Source: CAYJAD01 sp964368075
Lineage (GTDB): Bacteria > Desulfobacterota > Desulfovibrionia > Desulfovibrionales > Desulfovibrionaceae
Reading direction: 5' to 3'
Length of the DNA stretch: 20,606 bases
NCBI GenBank assembly: GCA_964368075.1
Contig: CAYJAD010000045.1
Coordinates: forward strand, 1 to 20,606
The notes under the pieces are model-generated. The model saw nothing but the letters and a program-made list of their open reading frames with translations, was not told the origin of the DNA and did not search any database. Both the position numbers and the translations under genes were made by a program. This document shows, one piece after another, positions 7,611-15,433 of this stretch (position 1 is its first letter; every line of letters begins with the position of its first letter).

Positions 7611-8234
7611 ATGAAAGTATTACTTATTAATGGTAGCCCTCGTAAGGCAAGCTGTACAGGCGTGGCATTGGCAGAAGTAGCTCGTGCTTTATTAGATAAT
7701 GGTGTCGAAAGTGAAATTGTTCAAGTGGGAACTACAGCTATTCGCGGTTGTATTGCTTGTAATAAGTGCGTTAAAACTGGGTATTGTATTTTTAAAGACG
7801 ATCCCATCAATGAGTGGATTGACATGATGAAAGAATGTCAAGGGCTTGTGGTGGGTTCGCCTGTATATTATGCAGCCCCTAACCCTTCTTTGTGCGCAGC
7901 GTTGGACAGAATGTTCTATTATAAGTCAGATGTATATGCGTATAAACCTGGTGCGGCAATAGTGAGTTGTCGCCGTGGTGGCTCCACAGCTGCCCTTGAT
8001 TGCTTGCAAAAATTCTTTACTATTGCACAAATGCCCTTGGTGTCTTCACAATATTGGCCGCAAGTGCATGGCAATACTCCTGATGAAGTGCAGTCTGACT
8101 TGGAGGGCTTACAAACCATGCGCGTCTTGGGGCGCAATATGGCGTGGTTGCTAAAATGTATTGAAGCAGGAAAGGCCAGCGGGGTAGCTATGCCCACGCA
8201 AGAAGAAAGGCATTGGACAAATTTTGTGCGTTAA
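7611..8234 (+). CDS. Flavodoxin-fold NAD(P)H-dependent FMN oxidoreductase with a four-cysteine cluster
   Basis: A 207 aa cytosolic flavoprotein of the NADPH-dependent FMN reductase / iron-sulfur flavoprotein superfamily. The N-terminus MKVLLINGSPRKAS is the FMN phosphate loop; VVGSPVYYAAPNPSL (74-88) is the second flavin-contact block. Between them is C47-x2-C50-x2-C53-x5-C59, a spacing close to the compact motif that binds a 4Fe-4S cluster in archaeal iron-sulfur flavoproteins. Many bacterial relatives keep these cysteines, and whether a cluster is bound is not known. The start has AAAGGAGAT upstream. It stands alone behind a palindromic candidate operator. Likely role: electron transfer or quinone/flavin reduction, perhaps in oxidative stress given the rubrerythrin next door (inference). 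Confidence 0.85.
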   Translation: MKVLLINGSPRKASCTGVALAEVARALLDNGVESEIVQVGTTAIRGCIACNKCVKTGYCIFKDDPINEWIDMMKECQGLVVGSPVYYAAPNPSLCAALDRMFYYKSDVYAYKPGAAIVSCRRGGSTAALDCLQKFFTIAQMPLVSSQYWPQVHGNTPDEVQSDLEGLQTMRVLGRNMAWLLKCIEAGKASGVAMPTQEERHWTNFVR

Positions 8235-8302
8235 CTATTGAAATAAAAAACAATTGAGTTCTTCTGCGGGGGTGGTCTTGATTTATTGTGAAAACAATGA
8301 TA

Positions 8303-8331
8303 TTGACTGCCCCTAATTTGTGTACGATAAT
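8303..8331 (+). promoter_or_regulatory. Putative sigma70 promoter of the potABCD operon
   Basis: TTGACT (8303-8308), a 17 nt spacer, then GATAAT (8326-8331): five of six bases match at each element. An inverted repeat ATTGT-GAAA-ACAAT (8284-8297) lies just upstream of the -35 and could bind a regulator. The leader to the potA start would be about 95 nt. Confidence 0.6.
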
Positions 8332-8432
8332 TGTATTTTGATTGTCACAAAAATATCATACATTCGAGGTATCAATTCAGAAATGAATATGTTTTTTATT
8401 TTATCTAACATTAACGGTATCGCAAAAAAATA

Positions 8433-9545
8433 ATGAAGCAAGCAACACCTCTTATTACATTGGGTGGTATTGTCAAAACATTTGGCAATCATGTGGCGCT
8501 TAATGGCATTAATTTGACCATTGGCAATGGAGAATTTCTTACTTTGCTTGGCCCTTCGGGTTGCGGTAAGACGACCATTTTACGAATCTTGTCTGGTTTT
8601 GAACAACCGGACAGTGGCACTGTACATATAGGCGGCCTCGATGTGAGCACAGTGCCTCCTGAAAAGCGTCAGGTAAATACGGTATTTCAAAATTATGCAC
8701 TTTTTCCGCATATGACTGTGTTTAATAATGTGGCTTTTGGGCTTAAAATGCAAGGTTTCAAGCCCAAAATTATTCAAGAGAAAGTGCGAGAAGTGTTGCA
8801 AATGGTACGTCTTGAGCATCTACAAGACCGTAAACCCGCCAATCTTTCCGGCGGGCAGCAGCAGCGCGTTGCGCTTGCCAGAGCCATTGTTAATGAGCCT
8901 TTGGTGCTTTTGCTAGATGAGCCTTTTTCTGCCCTTGATTATAAATTGCGCTGTCAAATGCAATTGGAAATTAAACGCTTACAGCGTAAACTTGGGATTA
9001 CCTTTGTGTTCGTAACCCATGACCAAGAAGAAGCTTTTGCCATGAGCGATAGGGTCGTGGTTATGGATAATGGGCACATAGTACAAGAGGGCACGCCGCA
9101 AGATATATATGAAAATCCTGCCAATTTATACGTAGCAAGCTTTGTGGGAGAAATTAATATTCTTCCAGGTACTATTATGTGCAAAAAAGAAAATGCTACT
9201 TATGATATTATGGTGCAAGAAACCTTATTTAATGTACCTAGTCGGGGAGAATTCTCCGTAGGGGATAGCGTTAATGTGCTGATTCGCCCTGAGGATCTAC
9301 GTATTTATCATACCTATGAAGATCGCCCTGACCCTGATGCGCCTATTTTGCGTGGGCATATTGAGGAAACTGTGTATAAAGGTGCCACTGTGGACTTGCA
9401 TGTTAATCTAGAAACAGGTGGCCCAAGAATTGTTGGGGCTGAGTTTTTTGATGAAGATGGCCTTGATATTAACTATGTGCAGGGTGAAGAAGTGTATGTG
9501 ACGTGGGTTAGCGGATGGGAAGTGGTATTGCCCCATGAAAGTTAA
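8433..9545 (+). CDS. potA: Spermidine/putrescine ABC transporter ATP-binding protein PotA
   Basis: Energises polyamine uptake at the cytosolic face of the inner membrane. The 370 aa contain a complete ABC ATPase: Walker A GPSGCGKT (40-47), Q-loop near FQNYALFPHMT (85-95), signature LSGGQQQRVALARA (138-151), Walker B LLLLDEPFSALD (158-169) and H-loop H196. A C-terminal TOBE-like domain (about 235-365) is typical of PotA. The start is the first sensible ATG and gives a normal N-terminus, but there is no Shine-Dalgarno: the preceding bases are an A-run. It is the first gene of the four-gene operon and its last 11 nt overlap potB. Confidence 0.95.
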   Translation: MKQATPLITLGGIVKTFGNHVALNGINLTIGNGEFLTLLGPSGCGKTTILRILSGFEQPDSGTVHIGGLDVSTVPPEKRQVNTVFQNYALFPHMTVFNNVAFGLKMQGFKPKIIQEKVREVLQMVRLEHLQDRKPANLSGGQQQRVALARAIVNEPLVLLLDEPFSALDYKLRCQMQLEIKRLQRKLGITFVFVTHDQEEAFAMSDRVVVMDNGHIVQEGTPQDIYENPANLYVASFVGEINILPGTIMCKKENATYDIMVQETLFNVPSRGEFSVGDSVNVLIRPEDLRIYHTYEDRPDPDAPILRGHIEETVYKGATVDLHVNLETGGPRIVGAEFFDEDGLDINYVQGEEVYVTWVSGWEVVLPHES

Positions 9546-10407
9546 TGTTCTTCGCACTTTAAGTATTAGTACCACAGCCTTATGGCTAGGCCTATTTGCC
9601 TTGTTGCCCAATGTGGGGCTGCTTATTATCACTGTGCTTAGCAAGGGGGATAAAGACTTTGTTCTGCCTAAATTTACCCTTGATAACTATTTACACCTTT
9701 TTGATCCCAAGTATTCCATAATTCTTTGGGAATCTTTTTGGATTGCCCTTGTATCCACTCTTACTTGTTTACTTTTGGCCTATCCTTTTGCTTTTGCCAT
9801 GGCCAGAGCCAGTGAGAAGGCTAAACCTTGGCTTTTGCTGCTGATTATTATTCCTTTTTGGACAAATTCTCTTATTCGCACCTATGCTCTTATTGCCATT
9901 TTGCAAGTAAAGGGAGTTATGAGCAATTTTCTTATGTGGTGTGGCATTATTGATCAGCCAGTATCTTTTATGTATGGTAATTTTGCTACCTTTTGTGGCA
10001 TGGTCTATACCTTTTTGCCTTTTATGATTTTGCCCCTGTATGCCAGTATTGAAAAATTGGATGGGCGTTATGCCGAAGCTGCGCGCGATTTAGGTGCAAG
10101 TTCTTTGCGCACATTTTGGCATATCACCTTGCCACTCACTTTGCCTGGCATTGTTGCCGGTAGTATTTTAGTCTTTTTGCCTTCCCTTGGGGCTTTTTAT
10201 ATTCCCGAAATTTTAGGCGGAGCAAAAAGCATGTTGATAGGCAATTTTATTAAAAATCAATTCCTTGTGGCCAGAGATTGGCCTTTGGGCGCGGCAGCCA
10301 GTACCTTCTTGACATTATTGCTTATTTTGCTTCTTGGTATGTATCGCTTGGTCAATGCCTACACACACAATAAGCAAGATATTTTAAAAGAAGAGGGGGC
10401 TGCCTGA
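9535..10407 (+). CDS. potB: Spermidine/putrescine ABC transporter permease PotB
   Basis: First membrane channel subunit of the polyamine transporter. The 290 aa carry about six hydrophobic helices; the cytoplasmic EAA loop that docks onto PotA is at about 180-204 (AEAARDLGASSLRTFW...LPG). The N-terminal helix (about 13-35) and the block around PFWTNSLIRTYA (107-118) are typical of PotB. The gene begins inside the end of potA (11 nt overlap) and its TGA shares one base with the potC ATG (TGATG), so translation of all three is probably coupled. Confidence 0.94.
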   Translation: MKVNVLRTLSISTTALWLGLFALLPNVGLLIITVLSKGDKDFVLPKFTLDNYLHLFDPKYSIILWESFWIALVSTLTCLLLAYPFAFAMARASEKAKPWLLLLIIIPFWTNSLIRTYALIAILQVKGVMSNFLMWCGIIDQPVSFMYGNFATFCGMVYTFLPFMILPLYASIEKLDGRYAEAARDLGASSLRTFWHITLPLTLPGIVAGSILVFLPSLGAFYIPEILGGAKSMLIGNFIKNQFLVARDWPLGAAASTFLTLLLILLLGMYRLVNAYTHNKQDILKEEGAA

Positions 10408-11174
10408 TGCGAAAACTGGCAAAAGCATGGCTTTTTTTTGTATACGCACTACTGTATACCCCCATTCTTTTGGTGGTGCTATACTCTTTTAATACAGCAA
10501 AATATTCTACACAATGGCGTGGCTTTACCTTAAAATGGTATGATGTTCTGTTCAGCAATCAAACCTTGTTAGATTCTGCTATAAATTCGCTTATTATAGG
10601 GGCTTTTAGTGCTACTTTAGCCACTGCTTTAGGGCTTTTTGCTGCGGTAGCTTTAAAGCGCTATAGATTTTTTGGGCGCAAGGTGTTGCACGGTTCCGTA
10701 TATGTGCTAACGGTATCGCCGGATATAGTCATGGGTATTTCCCTGCTTATTTTCTTTATTGCCGTCAATATGGAATTGGGCTTTTTAACGCTACTTATAG
10801 CCCATACAACGCTTTCTTTGCCTTTTGTTATTATAACTGTTTTGGCAAGACTGTCTGAATTTGATGAAAGTGTGGTGGAAGCAGCCCGAGACCTTGGGGC
10901 CTCAGAGTGGCAGGCTTTTTATCATATAATATTGCCTATTATTTGGCCTGCGGTTATAGCAGGCTGGCTATTGGCATTTACCTTGTCTATGGACGATGTG
11001 CTCATTTCCTTTTTTGTAACTGGGCCATCCTTTGAAGTATTACCTCTAAAAATCTATTCCATGGTGCGTCTTGGTATGAAGCCTGATGTCAATGCCCTTT
11101 CAGCTATTATGTTTGGTGTAACGATATTGCTGGTGGGTGCCACGTGGCTTATGGGAGCAGGGAGAAAAAAGTAA
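10407..11174 (+). CDS. potC: Spermidine/putrescine ABC transporter permease PotC
   Basis: Second channel subunit, 255 aa, pairing with PotB. About six membrane helices are visible. The EAA motif is at about 158-181 (VEAARDLGASEWQAFYHIIL). The block VLTVSPDIVMGISLL (100-114) and the DDVLISFFVTG-like segment before the last helices are typical of PotC. The start overlaps the potB stop by one base, and the stop lies one base before the potD ATG. Confidence 0.94.
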   Translation: MRKLAKAWLFFVYALLYTPILLVVLYSFNTAKYSTQWRGFTLKWYDVLFSNQTLLDSAINSLIIGAFSATLATALGLFAAVALKRYRFFGRKVLHGSVYVLTVSPDIVMGISLLIFFIAVNMELGFLTLLIAHTTLSLPFVIITVLARLSEFDESVVEAARDLGASEWQAFYHIILPIIWPAVIAGWLLAFTLSMDDVLISFFVTGPSFEVLPLKIYSMVRLGMKPDVNALSAIMFGVTILLVGATWLMGAGRKK

Positions 11175-11175
11175 A

Positions 11176-12237
11176 ATGAAAAAAATTTTTTGGTCGGTAT
11201 GTTGTTTGGTAGCGTGTGTCACTTTTGCCACATTACCCACTTTTGTTAAAACAGCTCAAGCAGCTGAAAAAGTGGTAAATGTTTATAATTGGTCAGAGTA
11301 CATTCCACAAAGCGTCCTAGACCAATTTACTAAGGAAACAGGTATCAAAGTAGTATATACTACCTACGAATCCAACGAAGCCATGTTTGCCAAGCTTAAA
11401 TTATTGGGCGGTAAAGGCTATGATATTGTGGTTCCTTCCACGTATTTTGTTGATTTAATGCGTGATAATGGCTTGCTCAGCACTATTGATAAAAGCAAGT
11501 TACCCAATTTAAAATATTTAGATACCAAGGCCACAGCAAAAGCATTTAGTGCCGAAGATAGCTATTCCATCCCCTATATGTGGGGTGTGCAAGGCTTTAT
11601 GGTGAATAAAAATGTGGTAGACCCTGCCACGATTAAGTCTTGGAATGATTTGCTACGCCCTGAATTTAAAGGTAAGCTATTATTATCTGATGACTTGCGC
11701 GATACCTTTGGCGCAGCGCTTTTAGCAACCGGCTCTTCCATTAATACCAAGAAGCCTGAAGAAATTAAAAAAGCTTTTGAATGGTTACAAAAACTCAAAC
11801 CTAGTGTACGTATTTTTGATGTAACCGCCGCTAAGCAAGCTTTAATCAGCGGTGAAGTAGCTGCAGGCTTTATTTGGAATGGTGATGCATTTATCGCCAG
11901 CCAAGAGAGCGATGATCTTGTATTTGTGTATCCTCAAGAGGGTTCTCCTTTGTGGCTCGATAGCTTTGCCATTCCAGCCCATGCAGAAAACAAAGATGCT
12001 GCGCATGCTTTCATCAACTTTATTTTACGTCCTGACATTGCAGCAAAATGCGTTGAAGAATATAATTACACAACACCTAACACCGGTGTACAGGCGCATT
12101 TACCAAAAGAAATGGCAGAAAGTAATCTTATTTTTCCCTCCGATGCTGATATGAAAAATAGTGAATTTACCAAAGGTCTTGGCGATACACAAAAAGTGTA
12201 TGAAAAGTATTGGGAAGATTTGAAAATTGGTGAGTAA
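11176..12237 (+). CDS. potD: Spermidine/putrescine-binding periplasmic protein PotD
   Basis: Captures polyamines in the periplasm and hands them to PotBC. The start is placed at ATG 11176, one base after the potC stop. AGGGAG lies about 12 nt upstream, and the protein then starts with MKKIFWS, a proper signal peptide; an upstream in-frame start would sit inside potC and spoil this. Residues 1-32 form the signal, most simply cut after TAQA (about 31). A short LVAC at 11-14 could instead be read as a lipobox, but the hydrophobic stretch before it is very short. The mature part has NVYNWSEYIP, the hallmark of the PotD family, and Asp/Trp-rich segments such as FIWNGDA and SPLWLDSFAIP that line the amine pocket in known members. 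Total length 353 aa, normal. A terminator follows. Confidence 0.94.
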   Translation: MKKIFWSVCCLVACVTFATLPTFVKTAQAAEKVVNVYNWSEYIPQSVLDQFTKETGIKVVYTTYESNEAMFAKLKLLGGKGYDIVVPSTYFVDLMRDNGLLSTIDKSKLPNLKYLDTKATAKAFSAEDSYSIPYMWGVQGFMVNKNVVDPATIKSWNDLLRPEFKGKLLLSDDLRDTFGAALLATGSSINTKKPEEIKKAFEWLQKLKPSVRIFDVTAAKQALISGEVAAGFIWNGDAFIASQESDDLVFVYPQEGSPLWLDSFAIPAHAENKDAAHAFINFILRPDIAAKCVEEYNYTTPNTGVQAHLPKEMAESNLIFPSDADMKNSEFTKGLGDTQKVYEKYWEDLKIGE

Positions 12238-12273
12238 GTCTTTAGAGTAAAGATTTTTTTCTTAATTTATTGT

Positions 12274-12307
12274 AAAAAGCCATAATTATTATTAATTATG
12301 GCTTTTT
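12274..12307. terminator. Intrinsic terminator of the pot operon
   Basis: A perfect 15 bp stem: AAAAAGCCATAATTA (12274-12288) and TAATTATGGCTTTTT (12293-12307), loop TTAT, with a T-run. It begins 36 nt after the potD stop. Confidence 0.85.
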
Positions 12308-12594
12308 TGTTAATTATATCATAAAGAGCTAAAGAATTTTCTATAACTAACGATAATGAATTTCAAGAGAATGCGGTTTAAGGAGATGCTATTTTGCTGT
12401 ATGTGTTGTGATATGTTTGCAGATAAAGATACAAATGTAGAATTATTAGATAAATATTAAAATACTAGGTTATAAGCAAAAAATTGAAGCTAACTTGACG
12501 AAAGTTCGTAGTTTGGATACGTTAACGTAGGCTATAGAGATTTTTTTGAATTATTTTTTACAGTGTTGATGCTTTGTTTTGTGAAAGGTGTGTT
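12308..12594. other. Intergenic region before the cytochrome gene, with promoter and 12 bp palindrome
   Basis: An AT-rich stretch without a credible ORF. Its only structured part is near 12492-12540, described separately as a promoter with an overlapping palindrome. Nothing else stands out. Confidence 0.5.
12495..12529 (+). promoter_or_regulatory. Candidate promoter with perfect palindrome TACGTTAACGTA over the -10
   Basis: TTGACG (12495-12500) is followed after 17 nt by TACGTT, which is the left half of the perfect 12 bp palindrome TACGTTAACGTA (12518-12529). The -10 itself is weak. A weak -10 covered by a palindrome is the layout of a regulated promoter. It would drive the cytochrome and chemoreceptor genes. 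Confidence 0.45.
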
Positions 12595-13089
12595 ATGCAA
12601 GTTGTTTATCAAAAAGTTTTTTCGGTTTTGTTTTTTTTAACAGTAATTTTTTCATTTATCTCTGTTTCTTTGGTGCATGGTGCAGAAAGTACCGGTCCTC
12701 CAGAAAATAAATATGTGGGTGTAGAAGCCTGTGTTGAATGCCATGAAGATATTGTGGCCACTTATCGTAAGAATTCGCGCAAGGCTCATAGTCATGATAG
12801 TCTAAAAAAAATGCAGGAAAAACTTACTGATGCAGAATTTCGTTCTTGCCTTTCTTGCCATACCACAGGCTATGGCCAACCAGGCGGCTTTACAAGTTTT
12901 GAGAGAACCCCGCAACTTGCCATGGTAGGTTGTGAAAGTTGTCACGGTATGGGGTATTTGCATACCATAGAGCAAACCACAGAAAGTTTGGTGCAAAAGC
13001 CTACTTTAGAAACGTGTCAAAAATGTCATGACGATTCACGGGTGAATAGAATTAACTATGACGGCAGAATTCATGCCGGCGGTCATTAA
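12595..13089 (+). CDS. Periplasmic tetraheme c-type cytochrome
   Basis: An electron-transfer protein of the periplasm. The start is set at ATG 12595 because AAAGG lies 6 nt upstream; a TTG further upstream (12574) would add 7 residues without a Shine-Dalgarno. Residues 1-30 are a signal peptide (MQVVYQKVFSVLFFLTVIF... ending near VHGA). The 164 aa contain four CxxCH heme c sites: CVECH (46-50), CLSCH (85-89), CESCH (113-117) and CQKCH (141-145). Extra histidines (H65, H67, H123, H160, H164) are candidate second axial ligands. The pattern YVGVEACVECH...SCLSCHTTGYG...VGCESCHG resembles the cytochrome c554-like multiheme family. It is followed after 25 nt by a chemoreceptor with its own heme motif, so the two are probably co-transcribed and functionally linked. 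Confidence 0.9.
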   Translation: MQVVYQKVFSVLFFLTVIFSFISVSLVHGAESTGPPENKYVGVEACVECHEDIVATYRKNSRKAHSHDSLKKMQEKLTDAEFRSCLSCHTTGYGQPGGFTSFERTPQLAMVGCESCHGMGYLHTIEQTTESLVQKPTLETCQKCHDDSRVNRINYDGRIHAGGH

Positions 13090-13114
13090 AAACGTTTTTT
13101 GCGAGGAATGCAGT

Positions 13115-15148
13115 ATGTTAGCGAAAAGTAGGTATATTGGCCGTAGATTTTCTTTACTCCTAGTGATTATGATGGTTGTTGTGCTTGGTATTACTATATC
13201 TTGGATAAGCTATGATAATAGAGAAAGGGCCATTAACCAAATGCAACAAGCAATGGTTTTTTCAGAAGAATTAATGCAAACCATTATATATAGACCTATG
13301 ATGATGGGAGATGATGCAACAACACGTAAAGAATTTGCCTATTTTGGGCAAAATCATCCAAACTTGCAGATGTATATGTCAAGCTTTCTTGATAAAACAA
13401 CCTATTCCACTGAAAAGAACAGTATTGAAAAATCTATTCAACAAGCTAATCTTCCACCGCTTATTATAGATGAGGCGCATCGCGCTTTACGAGAAAAAAT
13501 GCAATCTTCTAACTTAGTAGAGTTTAAAGATAAGTGGTATTTCGGAAGTGTGCGCAGTATTTCTAATTCTAAAGAATGCTATCATTGTCATGGCTCTTCC
13601 AGAAGTATCTTGGGGCAATTTACTGTAGTGCGTGACGTTACTCCCATCATTGAAAGTTTGAATAGCACGATGTATCAAACCATTATATTGGGGGTGGTGG
13701 CATTGGCATTAATGGTGCTATTTTTACGAATTTTTATTTTCCATGTCATTGTTTCGCGTCTTAATATTTTACGCGATGCCAGTAATAGCGTTATTGAAGG
13801 TAATTTGGATGCTCAATTTAAGGTTTCTGGCCAAGACGAATTGGCGGTTCTTGGACGAAACCTCGGTAGCATGGTTACAAATATCAAAAAAGAAATGGGT
13901 TTTTCACAAAGTATTTTAGCAGGTATTCCTATTCCTTACTTAGTTGTGGACACGGAAACTCGTGTAACAGCATGTAATAAAAAAATACTGGAAAGCTTTG
14001 GTTCTAGTGCAAAACCAGAAGAGTGTATTGGAAATAAATTGGAAGAGTTTACGCACAAGGTAGGCTTAAAAGACGGCCTGCTGGCACAAGTGGTTGGTGC
14101 TGGAAGGGCTCTTTCAGACCATCCCCTTTCTTTTGTGAATTTACGTGGAGAACAAAAACACTTTCTTATAACTTCCAGTGTACTGCATGATTTAGACCAG
14201 AAGCTTATGGGTGCTTTTGCCCTGGGTGTAGATATTACTGCCATACGTGCTCAGCAAGATTTAGTAGAAGAGCAAAATAAGCGTATAGGTCAAAGCGCCG
14301 ATGATGCCGGTGAAATATCTTATACAGTGGCGGATAACTCCAGTTTATTAGCCACTCAAGTAGCTGCAGCTCGTTCAGCTGCATTAAATATTCTAGAGCA
14401 AACACAAAATTCTGTGGTGGCATGCACACAAATGCAAGCAACTTCTAGCGCCGTTACAGAAAAAGCTACGCATGCGTCTGAATTGGCAGCGTCTGCATGC
14501 AGTGAGGCAGATACCGGTCGTGATGTGGTGAAAGATGTCGTGCTGTGCATTGGCGATGTTATGGAGCAGGTGAACACCCTTTCACGCGATATGTCTAATT
14601 TAGGCTCGCAAGCGGCTAAAATTACACATATTACCTCTGTTATTACTGATATTGCCGATCAAACAAATTTATTAGCGCTGAATGCGGCCATTGAGGCGGC
14701 ACGAGCCGGAGAAGCCGGCCGCGGCTTTTCTGTGGTAGCTGATGAAGTGCGTAAGTTGGCAGAAAAAACACAAGATGCCACCAAGCAGGTCAATTCTAGC
14801 ATCAGCTCCATAGTGGATGGCATTACTCATGCTACGCAAGGCGCAGATAAAACTCTGGAGCTTATGACCAAAGCGACAGATTTTTCACAGCAGTCGGGGC
14901 TCGCACTGGAACGTATTCAAAATATGATTCAAACCACAGCGCAAAATATTACCTTAATGGCAGATGCTGCACACGAACAAACCAATACGGTTACTTCCAT
15001 GACAGAAGGGGTAGATGTGATTAATAGCATTACCCAAAATACAGTAGATGCCATGAATGTGGCAGAAAAGGCTGTGAAAGACTTGGATGAGACAGTGCAC
15101 AAGCTTAATGCTGTTATTGTACAGATGAATAAAAATAAAATGCTGTAG
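13115..15148 (+). CDS. Methyl-accepting chemotaxis protein with a heme c motif in the periplasmic sensor domain and a PAS domain
   Basis: A membrane chemoreceptor that signals to the CheA/CheW complex. The start is ATG 13115, with GAGGA 7 nt upstream; starts further upstream overlap the cytochrome. Domains in the 677 aa: membrane helix 1 (about 12-31); periplasmic sensor (about 32-188); membrane helix 2 (about 189-213); HAMP (about 214-262); PAS (about 265-380, SQSILAGIPIPYLVVDTETR); then the cytoplasmic coiled coil with the conserved tip around 512-551 (DQTNLLALNAAIEAARAGEA). The sensor contains C155-Y-H-C158-H159, a heme c binding motif on the periplasmic side, where c-type heme can be attached. 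This recalls DcrA of Desulfovibrio vulgaris and the heme-c sensor domains of Geobacter receptors. The likely signal is redox potential or a gas such as oxygen. No C-terminal CheR-docking pentapeptide is seen. Confidence 0.93.
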   Translation: MLAKSRYIGRRFSLLLVIMMVVVLGITISWISYDNRERAINQMQQAMVFSEELMQTIIYRPMMMGDDATTRKEFAYFGQNHPNLQMYMSSFLDKTTYSTEKNSIEKSIQQANLPPLIIDEAHRALREKMQSSNLVEFKDKWYFGSVRSISNSKECYHCHGSSRSILGQFTVVRDVTPIIESLNSTMYQTIILGVVALALMVLFLRIFIFHVIVSRLNILRDASNSVIEGNLDAQFKVSGQDELAVLGRNLGSMVTNIKKEMGFSQSILAGIPIPYLVVDTETRVTACNKKILESFGSSAKPEECIGNKLEEFTHKVGLKDGLLAQVVGAGRALSDHPLSFVNLRGEQKHFLITSSVLHDLDQKLMGAFALGVDITAIRAQQDLVEEQNKRIGQSADDAGEISYTVADNSSLLATQVAAARSAALNILEQTQNSVVACTQMQATSSAVTEKATHASELAASACSEADTGRDVVKDVVLCIGDVMEQVNTLSRDMSNLGSQAAKITHITSVITDIADQTNLLALNAAIEAARAGEAGRGFSVVADEVRKLAEKTQDATKQVNSSISSIVDGITHATQGADKTLELMTKATDFSQQSGLALERIQNMIQTTAQNITLMADAAHEQTNTVTSMTEGVDVINSITQNTVDAMNVAEKAVKDLDETVHKLNAVIVQMNKNKML

Positions 15149-15190
15149 ATTTGATTAAAAAATAATTAAGATAACAGAAATTATTGTTTT

Positions 15191-15406
15191 TCTGTGGGGA
15201 ACTTTTGCTAGCGCTAAAAGTTCCCACAGACACCCTTCAAAACGCGTTTCTTGTCTTTTACTAAAAGTGAAATTTTCGTGGCCTAACATTTTGTATTTAA
15301 CAAAAGTTAGGCCCTTATTTTTAGGCGCGTTTTGAGGGGATGGGGGAAGTTGAGGAGGGAAGGGGCAGCTTTTTGGCGCTAGCAAAAGTGCCCCTTCCCT
15401 CCTCAA
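15191..15406. repeat. Nested palindromic intergenic element (four inverted repeats) between convergent genes
   Basis: Arms, left to right. A: TCTGTGGGGAACTTTT (15191-15206) with AAAAGTTCCCACAGA (15216-15230), one bulged base. B: CCCTTCAAAACGCG (15233-15246) with CGCGTTTTGAGGGG (15326-15339), one wobble; B encloses C. C: GGCCTAAC/GTTAGGCC extended by TTTTGT/ACAAAA (15280-15313). D: an 18 bp perfect stem (15350-15367 with 15389-15406). In addition the loop of A (ACTTTTGCTAGCGC, 15201-15214) is the exact inverse of GCGCTAGCAAAAGT in the loop of D (15376-15389), so the whole block is one large imperfect palindrome of about 215 bp. Only C has a T-run after it. No coding sequence is likely inside. 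This could be a BIME/REP-like or MITE-like repeat, or a two-way termination region. Confidence 0.75.
15280..15322 (+). terminator. Putative terminator of the chemoreceptor gene (hairpin C)
   Basis: Stem GGCCTAAC-a-TTTTGT (15280-15294) with ACAAAAGTTAGGCC (15300-15313), followed by CTTATTTTT. It is the only hairpin in this gap with a T tract on the plus strand, about 130 nt after the stop codon. Confidence 0.5.
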
Positions 15407-15433
15407 AAAAATACTAAATGCAAATCTACTATC

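Noticed and set aside
13087..13100. AAAAACGTTTTT palindrome between the cytochrome and chemoreceptor genes as a terminator
   Set aside because: It has no loop and too few GC pairs, and the genes are only 25 nt apart, so co-transcription is likelier.
15155..15406. Minus-strand ORF of 83 codons across the nested palindrome
   Set aside because: It starts with TTG at the edge of hairpin D, has no ribosome site, and its sequence is simply the translation of the inverted repeats.
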